Positions 42,338-50,249 of a stretch of DNA of 64,000 nt are shown in pieces. The first letter of the stretch is position 1. Each line of letters starts with the position of its first letter. A program made the position numbers and the translations under genes. This DNA comes from Natrinema versiforme. GTDB taxonomy: Archaea; Halobacteriota; Halobacteria; Halobacteriales; Natrialbaceae. The notes under the pieces were generated by a model. It did no database searches, was not told the DNA's origin, and saw only the letters and a program-made list of their open reading frames with translations. The stretch lies in NCBI RefSeq assembly GCF_005576615.1, contig NZ_CP040330.1:496001-560000 (forward strand), given 5' to 3'.

Positions 42338-43819
42338 ATGAGCGACGAGAGTCAAGAACTCGGTATCACCGAGTCGAAATCGCACAAGCCCGGCGAGTGG
42401 TACGCCGAGGTCGTCCAGAAGGCCGACATCGCTGACTACGCGCCGATGGGCGGCTTCATCGTCACCAAACCCCGCGGCTACGCCCTCTGGGAGGCCATTC
42501 AGGACTCGCTGGACGGCTGGTTCAAGGAGACCGGCGTCGACAACGTCTACTTCCCGATGTTCATCCCCGAGAGCTTCTTAGAGCGGGAGAAGGACATCGT
42601 CGAAGGCTTCGACCCCGAGGTCGCGTGGGTGACACAGGGCGGCCACGACGAACTCGAGGAGCGACTGGCCGTTCGCCCGACCAGCGAATCGATCATCGCG
42701 CCCTTCATGGCCGACTGGACGCGCAGCCACCGCGACCTGCCGATGCGGCTCAATCAGTGGTGTTCGGTGGTTCGGTGGGAGGCGACGGAGACGAAGCCGT
42801 TCTTCCGGACGAAGGAGTTCATGTGGCAGGAGGGCCACACCGCCCACGCGAGCGACGAGGGCGCGTGGGACGAGGTCTGGACCCGACTCGGACAGTACGA
42901 AGAACTCTACGAGGACGTGCTCGCGATTCCCGTGCTGCGGGGCAAGAAGCCCGAACACGACAAGTTCCCCGGCGCGGACACGACAACGACCGTCGAGGCC
43001 TTAATGCCCGACGGCAAGTCCGTCCAGGGTGCGACCAGCCACAACCTCGGCCAGAGCTTCGCCGAGGCCTTCGACATCACCTTCGCCGACGAGGACGAGG
43101 AAGAACAGACGGCCTACACCACCTCGTGGGGCCTCTCGTGGCGCGCGCTGGGCGCGCTCATCATGACCCACTCCGACGATCAGGGGCTCGTGCTCCCGCC
43201 GACGGTCGCGCCCACGCAGGTCGTCATCGTCCCCATCTGGCAGGAAGACACCAAAGACGACGTCCTCGAGTACTCCGAGGACATCGCCGACGACCTCGAG
43301 ACGGCCGGCTTCCGCGTCGAACTCGACGACCGCGACGAGCGCAATCCCGGGTTCAAGTTCAACGAACACGAACTCAACGGCGTTCCCCTCCGGTTGGAGA
43401 TCGGCCCCCACGAGGTCGAGGACGAGGAGGTCACGCTGGTCCACCGGCCGGATAACGCCGAAGCGGTCGAGGACCGCGACGAAATCGTCGACGCGGTCGA
43501 CGAGCACCTCGAGGACATCTACGACAAGCTCTACGAGGCGGCCGAGGAGAACTTAGAAGAGAACGTCCGCGAAGCTCATAGTCCGGAGGACATCCTCGGA
43601 ACGATCGGCAAACACGGCGGCTACGTGAAGACGCCGTGGTGTGGCGACGAGGCCTGCGAGGAGGCCATCAAGGAGAAGATCGCCGCCGAAATCGTCATGC
43701 AACCCCTCGAGGACGAGGGCGGCTCGACGGCCGGTGAGGTGCCCGAACCCGACGCCGGCGAGTGTGGCGTCTGTGGCGACCCTGCCGACGAGATCGCGTA
43801 CTTCGCGAAGTCCTACTAG
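42338..43819 (+). CDS. proS: prolyl-tRNA synthetase (archaeal/eukaryotic type), target gene of the integrated element
   Basis: A 493-residue class II synthetase. Motif 2 region RLNQWCSVVRWEATETKPFFRTKEF and motif 3 in GLVLPPTVAPTQVVIVP are intact, and the C-terminal zinc-type domain (CGDEACEE, CGVCGDPADE) closes with the typical AYFAKSY. The last 19 bases of the gene (43799-43817) recur at 58049, marking integration of a 14-kb element. The present stop TAG and the bases after it come from the element; the uninterrupted gene would have read on to the TGA at the other repeat. The protein is unchanged by the insertion. Confidence 0.97.
   Translation: MSDESQELGITESKSHKPGEWYAEVVQKADIADYAPMGGFIVTKPRGYALWEAIQDSLDGWFKETGVDNVYFPMFIPESFLEREKDIVEGFDPEVAWVTQGGHDELEERLAVRPTSESIIAPFMADWTRSHRDLPMRLNQWCSVVRWEATETKPFFRTKEFMWQEGHTAHASDEGAWDEVWTRLGQYEELYEDVLAIPVLRGKKPEHDKFPGADTTTTVEALMPDGKSVQGATSHNLGQSFAEAFDITFADEDEEEQTAYTTSWGLSWRALGALIMTHSDDQGLVLPPTVAPTQVVIVPIWQEDTKDDVLEYSEDIADDLETAGFRVELDDRDERNPGFKFNEHELNGVPLRLEIGPHEVEDEEVTLVHRPDNAEAVEDRDEIVDAVDEHLEDIYDKLYEAAEENLEENVREAHSPEDILGTIGKHGGYVKTPWCGDEACEEAIKEKIAAEIVMQPLEDEGGSTAGEVPEPDAGECGVCGDPADEIAYFAKSY
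43799..43817. repeat. attL, proS side
   Basis: TACTTCGCGAAGTCCTACT encodes the final YFAKSY of ProS (in frame: Tyr-Phe-Ala-Lys-Ser-Tyr, less one base). It contains the perfect palindrome CTTCGCGAAG. The identical copy is at 58049-58067. Confidence 0.9.
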
Positions 43820-43824
43820 ACCAG

Positions 43825-43834
43825 TACGACTACT
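43825..43834. repeat. possible recombinase arm site, left
   Basis: TACGACTACT, 7 nt inside attL. The inverted copy AGTAGTCGTA lies at 58024-58033, 15 nt inside attR. Such inverted arm sites can be bound by tyrosine recombinases; 10 bp could be chance. The rest of 43820-43976 holds no gene. Confidence 0.35.
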
Positions 43835-43976
43835 AACCGCTATTTAGAATTCTTATAAAGACCTATAGAACATAATGTAAGGGACAATCTGTAGAAATCC
43901 ATCGGGCATCAATAGCTAATAATAGGATTGGAAATATTCCCGAGGTCTTTGAGTAGGGATTCAACAATCATTGGAC

Positions 43977-44201
43977 TCACAGACCGCCAGAATGGAGTTC
44001 AGAGTCAATTCGCAGACCCTCTTCAGTAGAAATAATCCAATACCGATAATCAGGCTCATCATCATCGTCAGTATAGCCTGCTAAATAGATAGTCTCTGAA
44101 TCCATCCGCTCCATTCTGAGCGTATCTACATTGTGACTTACATCTATATCTTCAGTTGGATTTAACGTGTCAGTCTCGTAATCCCGTTCCTCGTCCACCA
44201 T
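43977..44201 (-). CDS. small acidic island protein
   Basis: A 74-residue protein. After an acidic, disordered start the sequence NVDTLRMERMDSETIYLAGYTDDDDEPDYRYWIISTEEGLRIDSEL reads as four to five short strands. It is not recognised. It has an intact frame and good ATG and is the first gene inside attL. Confidence 0.55.
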   Translation of the reverse strand: MVDEERDYETDTLNPTEDIDVSHNVDTLRMERMDSETIYLAGYTDDDDEPDYRYWIISTEEGLRIDSELHSGGL

Positions 44202-44323
44202 AGGTCAGGATACGTGGAGGACAGCTTTCATTCTTTGGCTATTCTGAAGCGTTTCGAATCATCTACAGTACCCAAACAGCTTGTCGACCTCTTCCCTCGT
44301 CAGCTCCTTTTCAATATAAGATA

Positions 44324-44926
44324 TTAGAAGACAGCCTCCATTTCCTCTGCAATATGGCTATCTGTTGGAGCGTTGAGATAGGGTTCTATAGCGTCATAGC
44401 TGGACCATCCACCGAGAGACATAACGACTCGAGGATTCACTCTTTGTTCGACTAAGAGATGCTGAGCCCATTGACGACGAAGGTCGTGACTGGATAATTT
44501 CCGATAATCGTCGTCACCAGTCTCTTCTGCTGCACCTTCAGCTGCGTAATCGACCCAGTTATTTAGGGTTCGACGGGTAACTGTTATCAGCTCTTCATCC
44601 TCATTAAGCTCGTTTTCGGATTTATATCGGTAAAGCCACCGCTCGAGGCCATCAGGGAGCCAAGTCTCTCGGAATTTGCCCTCATCCAACTCACCTGTCG
44701 TATCTTTCCCATGCACTACTCGGAGTTTATATCCAGACCCATCTGGCATCCGTTTCACGTGAGAATAAGAAACATCACCAACCTCTCCGATTCGCAGTCC
44801 ACAATCACCCATCAGACGTAGAGCAATCTCTTCCTCTAATGATTCGGTGTGATGAACTAATTGTTGGTATTCGTCTCGAGACATCCAGACCTTATATCCT
44901 CCATCTCTCTTACGTTCGACTCTCAT
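44324..44926 (-). CDS. tyrosine recombinase, catalytic domain only
   Basis: A 200-residue integrase lacking the N-terminal core-binding domain. Catalytic residues are in order: R45 (GLRIGE), K74 (VHGKDT), H147 and R150 (SSHDLRR), W174 (GGW, replacing the usual His) and the nucleophile Y183 (IEPYLN). Short recombinases of this size occur in haloarchaeal viruses and plasmids. It lies near attL, while a complete recombinase lies near attR; which one drove integration is not decided. Beyond its stop the other frame still reads IEKELTREEVDKLFGYCR, possibly an extension lost by a frameshift. Confidence 0.85.
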   Translation of the reverse strand: MRVERKRDGGYKVWMSRDEYQQLVHHTESLEEEIALRLMGDCGLRIGEVGDVSYSHVKRMPDGSGYKLRVVHGKDTTGELDEGKFRETWLPDGLERWLYRYKSENELNEDEELITVTRRTLNNWVDYAAEGAAEETGDDDYRKLSSHDLRRQWAQHLLVEQRVNPRVVMSLGGWSSYDAIEPYLNAPTDSHIAEEMEAVF

Positions 44927-45093
44927 TTCCTATTCGTCTATAGTATCTAGAAGAATGTAATTCCTTTTGTTAAATTTGAAGAGGGTAAGAAGCCCCAAAT
45001 CGCGGAGTTGCGGTTAAGACTTGAGAGAAGTTTCCAGAAAGAGGAAAAAGTAGAAAGTAGCTTCGTCTAAGATGGGAGGAAAGCAGAAGCAGA

Positions 45094-45369
45094 CTATGAA
45101 CTCAGGTACTGCTCTTCCCACTCTTGCCGCTCCTCCATGACTTCTTTACTCTTTCCTGTGGTATCGTAATAATTAGTTCGACTGTCCAGTTGTCCTTTCT
45201 CTACCAGTTCTTTATTCACGACCGTCTCGAGATTCGGGTACAGTCGTCCGTAGTTTATTTCGGAGCTATAGTACTTCTCAATCTCTACTTTTACATCCTG
45301 TCCTGATGGCTGTTCCTCACCTGCGATAACGTATAGCAGGTCTCGCTGGAACCCTGTGAGGTCGTCCAT
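45094..45369 (-). CDS. PadR-like winged-helix regulator, short
   Basis: A 91-residue protein: DLTGFQRDLLYVIAGEEQPSGQDVKVEIEKYY, then EINYGRLYPNLETVVNKELVEKGQLDSRTNYYDTTGKSKEVM, which is the PadR helix-turn-helix and wing. It has no C-terminal dimerisation domain. Met at 45369 begins the fold; 39 further codons upstream are unlike the family. It probably regulates element genes. Confidence 0.78.
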   Translation of the reverse strand: MDDLTGFQRDLLYVIAGEEQPSGQDVKVEIEKYYSSEINYGRLYPNLETVVNKELVEKGQLDSRTNYYDTTGKSKEVMEERQEWEEQYLSS

Positions 45370-45482
45370 GCAATCCTCTCTCACCCCTATGGAAGTTGTT
45401 ATAAACAGTATACGAACAGGGTACGAGAGTGCTATATTTCGACTTTTATATGCGCTCGAAGTAGGGTAAGAGCCGTCAGGAA

Positions 45483-45691
45483 TCAATCCTCGTGTTCCCT
45501 CAGAGAATCAATTTCCATCTCAAGCATCTGCTCAAATTCGTCCTCGTCAAGTTTCCTGTAGTCATCCGATACTTCTTGCAGCACTTGTTTCCACAGATTC
45601 ACACGCTTGAGTGCTACCTCACGCTGTGTCTTTCCACACTCCTCTGAGCTGCACGCTCACACTCCTGCATTCTCTGCTCGAGGGCGTTCAT
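45483..45691 (-). pseudogene. frameshifted small coiled-coil protein
   Basis: From the ATG at 45689-45691 the frame reads MNALEQRMQECERA and soon meets a stop. Another frame then continues as EECGKTQREVALKRVNLWKQ and goes on to LREHED and a TGA at 45483-45485. The total length, 209 nt, is one short of a whole number of codons, as expected for a single-base deletion near 45650. Restored, it would be a helical protein of about 69 residues. Decay or an assembly error are both possible. Confidence 0.5.
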
Positions 45692-45770
45692 GACTAGGCT
45701 CTAAGAAATAGCAGAATGAAAAGACACCGATATTGCTCACTGATAAACAAACCTGACTATAGAAGCTGGA

Positions 45771-46016
45771 TTAGCAGTCCGAACAGACCAACACATCGAT
45801 TACACCATTTGCATCACCGATGACGGTCTCGTGACCACTTTTTGGCGTCGTCCAATCTTCGCATTTTTCACACCTCTCGATTCTCGCGTTACAAGCGCTA
45901 CAGGTGAGATTTATTGGTTTCATTCCCGTCTCGCTGGGTGCTGTTGCAGTAACAGTCACCTCTGACTCACAGCCGTTTGGACAATCGATATCAATTACGC
46001 TCCCCTCGCTGACCAT
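45771..46016 (-). CDS. double zinc-ribbon small protein
   Basis: An 81-residue protein with four Cys pairs: CPNGC, CSAC, CEKC and CSDC at the very C-terminus, enough for two zinc sites. It is not assigned to a family. Such ribbons in haloarchaeal mobile elements bind nucleic acid or partner proteins; this one has no other clue. Confidence 0.62.
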   Translation of the reverse strand: MVSEGSVIDIDCPNGCESEVTVTATAPSETGMKPINLTCSACNARIERCEKCEDWTTPKSGHETVIGDANGVIDVLVCSDC

Positions 46017-46066
46017 ATTTTAACGTTCTCAGAGAAGGTGTATAGGGATTTCTAAGACTATCCGAT

Positions 46067-46909
46067 TCACAGTGCTTCAAACAATTCTTCTGCTTGAGAA
46101 CGGGATTGTCGTGTGAGTGCACCTTCCTTTGTCAGTTCTAGGTTGTGTATTTCCCCTATCGCTAGTAGCACGGAATATGGGACCTCACCGATTGCACCTA
46201 GGTCTCTAACTCGGGAAAAGACATCTATCAACTGGGAATTGGTTAGTGAGTTTACCCAGAATTTTTGATAGTCCGTTACTGCTGGAGAGAGTATATCTGA
46301 TGACTCATGACCCTGTATTTGCTCAGGTTCTACAATCCTATCTGCTACAGCTACAAGTGCAGCAGGTGAGGCCCAATAATCCATCTCAGCCATCGTCCAT
46401 CGGGACCCGACACAGATTACCCCTTCAGGTGGCTCTTCGAGTACATCATGAATGATGCCAGCAGGGAATTCATAGACGGAATTCTCATCTCGTTCTCGAA
46501 CCCAGAATCCTTCTAAATCACTGAGTTCGGTATCCTCTCGTTCTATGGCTTCCTGTACAGCAGAAGATAGCTGTTGGTAGAACTGTTCGTACTCATCGGG
46601 AAGGTCTCCAGACGGATGATTGATATTGCTCAAGAGTTGGTCTCGGAGACCGTCATCATCTATCCGTTCAGCAATTTGGCTAGCAATATCGTATGCATTG
46701 TGTGCAGCCTTCTGAACCTGCTCTTTACACTCATGAGGGGTAGCTGAATATCTAATCTTCTCAAGCTCCTTTGGCTGCAGTATACTCTGATGGGGTACGC
46801 AAAAAGCACCCATATCTAATTCCTCACCCTCGTATGCTAATTCCAGCAGTTCAATCGCTCTGTACAGTGCAGAGTCATTTTTCCATTTAACGCTAGTATA
46901 TATACTCAT
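46067..46909 (-). CDS. unknown protein, third gene of the helicase operon
   Basis: A 280-residue soluble protein I cannot assign. The N-terminal ~150 residues are helical (ALYRAIELLELAYEGEELDMG, ECKEQVQKAAHNAYDIASQI); the C-terminal part has a mixed region (GFWVRERDENSVYEFPAGIIHDVLEEPPEGVICVGS). No nuclease, ATPase or membrane motif is visible. Its ATG overlaps the helicase stop by 4 nt (46906-46909), so it is translated with the helicase. It is specific to the operon in this window. Confidence 0.8.
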   Translation of the reverse strand: MSIYTSVKWKNDSALYRAIELLELAYEGEELDMGAFCVPHQSILQPKELEKIRYSATPHECKEQVQKAAHNAYDIASQIAERIDDDGLRDQLLSNINHPSGDLPDEYEQFYQQLSSAVQEAIEREDTELSDLEGFWVRERDENSVYEFPAGIIHDVLEEPPEGVICVGSRWTMAEMDYWASPAALVAVADRIVEPEQIQGHESSDILSPAVTDYQKFWVNSLTNSQLIDVFSRVRDLGAIGEVPYSVLLAIGEIHNLELTKEGALTRQSRSQAEELFEAL

Positions 46910-48669
46910 AGTAATTTACCTATATTATTGAGATAATTAGTTGTGTAACTGAATCCATCCTGTACAACCACCATCTTCTCCCGAGACCGTGTGAGTGCTA
47001 CAAACCAGACTCTATCCTCGTTCTTTCTCGCCTCGTTCGACTCAAACATTGAATTGTGTATCCGACGAGTGATACCGTCGTAGAGGATTACGAGGTCGGC
47101 TTCAGCGCCCTTTGACGCATGGATAGTACGGACGTTAATGAGTTGGCTATCTGTCGATGCTAATGTCTTCTCAGCATTATCTGGATTCTCAAGAGCAGGC
47201 CAGACCCACGCTTCTAAATCCTGATTCAGATTGAGAGCATTGAGTGAGTCAGCACCCCTTGTGAACTCACTCCAGAATTCTGGCTCCACCCATAGAGTGA
47301 GCAGCGATTCTTTCCAAGAATCCTCACCTTTGAGCTCGTTACGGAGTTCTTCCTTACTATCTACGATATATTCAGTTGGGACGTATTTGATGAATTCTCG
47401 TAGGTCATCTGAACGGAGCGAGATATCCACACTTTGCTTGAAAGCAGCGTGAGAATCCCATTCCTTCACTTCAAAATCGCATTCGTCTATTGACGAAAGC
47501 TTTCTCAGACAATAGTACAACGCAACCCGTTCGTGCGAGTCACTTCTTGTCCATGCAGTGCTTCCCGATGACCCTCCGAACAGGATGCCTGCATCTCTGA
47601 GAGATTTAGATATATACTCACACTGGCTTTGCGTCCGCGCTAAAAACATCACTTTCTCACCGAATTCCCGATGTTCATCGAGGAGGTCTACAGGGTTATT
47701 CACGTCGTCAGACTCGGGTAGGTGAGAACCACTCCGTACTACGTGTAGTTCTCCATCATCGGATTTAGCATCTACATCGGGAGCATCCTGTGATTGACTG
47801 AGTACGTTCTTAGCAGGCACAAAATGCTGCTCTGGAACTCTATGAGATACATCCAGCCAAATCTCTGGGAGGTCAATTTGCTCGAAAAACTCTGCCGAAG
47901 CACCCTGATATGAATTGATGACTTGGTTGGTATCACCTGCAACGATTACAGTACCTCCCTGATTTCGAACCTCATCAATCCACATCGTGATAACTTCGTT
48001 CAAAAGTGGGTATACATCGTGTAGTTCGTCTATGACGAGGATTTCAACGTCAGGTACAAGCTCCTCCGAAATTGCTACTGTGAGGAGGTCAGAGAAATCA
48101 TAGAGGTCATTCTCGAGCTTGTATTCAAGCCAGTCCTCAAGTAGCGGTTCAATATCGATAGGACGCCCAAATTCCGATTCGAAGTCACTATACTCAGGAG
48201 CGCGTGTTGCTTCTTCAGCTGGGACCTGGTTGTCCACAAGCCAGTCATTGACTGAGAAGAACAATTTACCGAGTGACCTATCTCCAGTATATTCCCAGTC
48301 ACGTGAGTTGCACCACCCTTTACGGTCCTGCCACGTTACTATATCCGTCTTTCCAAGCATCCGCTTAGCGACGGCGTGAGCTGTCCCAAAGTACTTCGTA
48401 CGGCCACCCGCAGATTCTAAATCGAATGGATAGAGGAGACCAACCTCATCCACAAGGTCATTCAGAAGCTCCTCAATGAGGTCTACACGGTAAGAGATGA
48501 CAGCAACGTCCTCTACATCTATATCACGCTCACGGGCACACTCAACCATTCTTCTGAACGCCTGAGTAGACTTCCCACAGCCAGCCGTACCCTGTATCTT
48601 CACCGATTCTGTAACAGGGTATTCAGCAGCCTGAGATATCGGGATATCCTCAAAGGCTAGGTCACTCAT
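46906..48669 (-). CDS. UvrD/Rep-like superfamily 1 helicase
   Basis: A 587-residue SF1A helicase. Motif I is GTAGCGKST (27-35), motif II is VIDELHD (212-218), motif III is VAGDTNQ (243-249), motif IV LDVSHRVP follows, motif V is TIHASKGAEAD (515-525) and motif VI is VALTRSREK (about 557-565). There is no extra nuclease domain. It is smaller than UvrD and closest in feel to the helicases that accompany defence nucleases, such as GajB of Gabija, but no GajA-like partner is present. It overlaps its upstream neighbour by 4 nt (48666-48669) and its downstream neighbour by 4 nt. Confidence 0.92.
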   Translation of the reverse strand: MSDLAFEDIPISQAAEYPVTESVKIQGTAGCGKSTQAFRRMVECARERDIDVEDVAVISYRVDLIEELLNDLVDEVGLLYPFDLESAGGRTKYFGTAHAVAKRMLGKTDIVTWQDRKGWCNSRDWEYTGDRSLGKLFFSVNDWLVDNQVPAEEATRAPEYSDFESEFGRPIDIEPLLEDWLEYKLENDLYDFSDLLTVAISEELVPDVEILVIDELHDVYPLLNEVITMWIDEVRNQGGTVIVAGDTNQVINSYQGASAEFFEQIDLPEIWLDVSHRVPEQHFVPAKNVLSQSQDAPDVDAKSDDGELHVVRSGSHLPESDDVNNPVDLLDEHREFGEKVMFLARTQSQCEYISKSLRDAGILFGGSSGSTAWTRSDSHERVALYYCLRKLSSIDECDFEVKEWDSHAAFKQSVDISLRSDDLREFIKYVPTEYIVDSKEELRNELKGEDSWKESLLTLWVEPEFWSEFTRGADSLNALNLNQDLEAWVWPALENPDNAEKTLASTDSQLINVRTIHASKGAEADLVILYDGITRRIHNSMFESNEARKNEDRVWFVALTRSREKMVVVQDGFSYTTNYLNNIGKLL

Positions 48670-49625
48670 GCTACACCACCCCGCGAACTTACGGACCCGT
48701 CTTCTTCCTCATCTTCCTCGTCGTCGGGAATCTTGGGCTCAGCGAAATCAGCAGGGAGTTTCCAGAATCGAACACTCTGACCGTTCTCTAGGTACTGTTT
48801 CTCCGAGACTTTTCCGCGGACTATTTTTCGGGAGTTGAGTTCTGCCTGTAGACTTCGTGTAGTTTCACTGTATTCCTCTGCTATATTGGATATCTGCTTG
48901 GAGAGCACATATACTGTATCAGGGTCATCGTAGGTCTCCACATAGACTCCAGAGGACTGGTATGCCTCTTCCAAGTCATCATATGCACGCCGCGTCCGAA
49001 CCGTATTCTGGAGTACTTCAAGCGCCTCAGAACGACTGCCTGCAACTTCCTCTTCTCGAGCAACTTCCTGAAGTAGCGGAATCAGGAATTTACGTTTCCA
49101 CGAACCCATCTCCTCAAATTCCTCTCGAGGGTCTTGGAAATCGAATGTGAAAGATACCTTATGAAGCTCATCAGCAAATTGATACCAATTAAACATCTCG
49201 TCCCCCAACTCTACTTGATGGCCTGAATCAAACCGCCACAAGTAGCTTGTATCAACATCCGTGTCTGAAGACTTGTATACGACAACTTCGTCAGTATGTT
49301 CGACAAGCCAGCGGTCCAGAGGTGGATGTGATTCACTGATATTATTTTTCACATCGGTCTTGATGGATTCTGCACCTAGCGGATTCTTATTCTGAATTTC
49401 ATCACGAGTGAGAACATTGTCAATATCGTCTATTGCAACGATGCCCACCTCTACAGCTTCAACCAATGCATCAATGAAATCAGACTGTGCTTCGACTTTT
49501 TTCGAGCCAGATACAGACGTATCTGCATAGTAGTCAACAAACGATTCAACAGATTCTATCATATCCTCCTGAGATTCGATATCAAATTCTGGAGGGGAAT
49601 TGGTGTTGCCTTTCATTACATTCAT
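48666..49625 (-). CDS. winged-helix-like protein, first gene of the helicase operon
   Basis: A 319-residue protein from ATG 49625 (ATG 49616 is the alternative). The C-terminal ~110 residues (VYVLSKQISNIAEEYSETTRSLQAELNSRKIVRGKVSEKQY, then GQSVRFWKLPADFAEP) look like a winged helix and, from memory, like the end of haloarchaeal plasmid primase/helicase-type Rep proteins. The N-terminal part is acidic and unassigned. A minus-strand ATAATTATTTA box about 24 nt upstream supports 49625 as a leaderless start. Loading or targeting of the helicase to DNA is a reasonable guess. Confidence 0.75.
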   Translation of the reverse strand: MNVMKGNTNSPPEFDIESQEDMIESVESFVDYYADTSVSGSKKVEAQSDFIDALVEAVEVGIVAIDDIDNVLTRDEIQNKNPLGAESIKTDVKNNISESHPPLDRWLVEHTDEVVVYKSSDTDVDTSYLWRFDSGHQVELGDEMFNWYQFADELHKVSFTFDFQDPREEFEEMGSWKRKFLIPLLQEVAREEEVAGSRSEALEVLQNTVRTRRAYDDLEEAYQSSGVYVETYDDPDTVYVLSKQISNIAEEYSETTRSLQAELNSRKIVRGKVSEKQYLENGQSVRFWKLPADFAEPKIPDDEEDEEEDGSVSSRGGVA

Positions 49626-49642
49626 TAATTGTTTCCATCGCC

Positions 49643-49654
49643 CTAAATAATTAT
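49643..49654 (-). promoter_or_regulatory. promoter of the helicase operon
   Basis: AATAATTATTTA on the minus strand lies about 24 nt before the ATG at 49625. All three genes are linked by 4-nt overlaps, so this is the only promoter needed. Confidence 0.5.
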
Positions 49655-49926
49655 TGCAGATAGTGGTGAAACAAATTGGATAATATGAGACATTCCAATA
49701 TAAGTCTAGAAAAGTGTGAAAACGGGCGGGCCAAGGAGACAACACCAATTCCCAATTGACTCGCCCTTAGCCCATTCTAATGTATGATTTCTAGTGTTAA
49801 AGGTCTTTTCGTCATTTAACGAATTGCACTTCGTTGATTGTGGAATGGAGGTTAGTCCATATTCGCTTGCTGAGTTACTACGGATTCGTGGTAATTCTGT
49901 TCACTATTACTATAGCGGGTTATTCA

Positions 49927-49956
49927 CCATCCCCCCACCCCACCAAGGGGATGGTC
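49927..49956 (-). terminator. hairpin after the SH3-like gene
   Basis: ACCATCCCC (49927-49935) pairs with GGGGATGGT (49948-49956), a perfect 9-bp stem with a 12-nt loop. It lies 42 nt beyond the stop of the gene at 49998 (minus strand). The remaining sequence between 49656 and 49997 shows no credible gene. Confidence 0.45.
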
Positions 49957-49997
49957 AAAGACCCGTATATAATAAGACCAGTCGATTGGACTGCCCG

Positions 49998-50198
49998 TCA
50001 ATCCAGAAGAGGAGCCCGAAGACATCCACAGTCTGTGTGAAGAGTCACATGGCGGTCCTCAAGCCCTACCTTGTACACTACACATCCGTCCCCGTGGCTA
50101 ATATCTAATACCAGTCCATGCTCTCCGTGGTAGTCGTATAGTTGGTGCAGCTCATCAGGCACATCGATACGCACGCGGTCGCCCATTCGATAGTGCAT
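49998..50198 (-). CDS. small SH3-like-barrel protein
   Basis: A 66-residue protein: MGDRVRIDVPDELHQLYDYHGEHGLVLDI, then VVYKVGLEDRHVTLHTDCGCLRAPL. The alternation of strands with a central HGEHGLV turn is that of KOW/SH3-like small proteins common on haloarchaeal plasmids and viruses. No function is known to me. It is divergent from the subtilase-like gene. Confidence 0.7.
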   Translation of the reverse strand: MHYRMGDRVRIDVPDELHQLYDYHGEHGLVLDISHGDGCVVYKVGLEDRHVTLHTDCGCLRAPLLD

Positions 50199-50220
50199 AA
50201 ACAGGCGTGGCCGCGTTATG

Positions 50221-50230
50221 GTATATAAAA
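50221..50230 (+). promoter_or_regulatory. TATA box for the subtilase-like gene
   Basis: GTATATAAAA is centred 25 nt upstream of the ATG at 50250 and supports that start over the in-frame GTG at 50235. Confidence 0.6.
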
Positions 50231-50249
50231 CTCAGTGAGTTCTAAGAGA

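Noticed and set aside
43799-43817. tRNA gene as the integration target
   Set aside because: The repeat lies in the final codons of proS; no cloverleaf or T-loop sequence is present at either end.
44259-44323. Continuation IEKELTREEVDKLFGYCR after the short recombinase
   Set aside because: No start of its own; noted under the recombinase as a possible lost extension but not annotated separately.
48666-49625. Calling the operon Gabija because of its UvrD-like helicase
   Set aside because: The partner proteins show no OLD/TOPRIM nuclease motifs of GajA.
49794-50108. 104-codon plus-strand frame
   Set aside because: Crosses a terminator-like hairpin and overlaps the SH3-like gene antisense; the composition is not protein-like.
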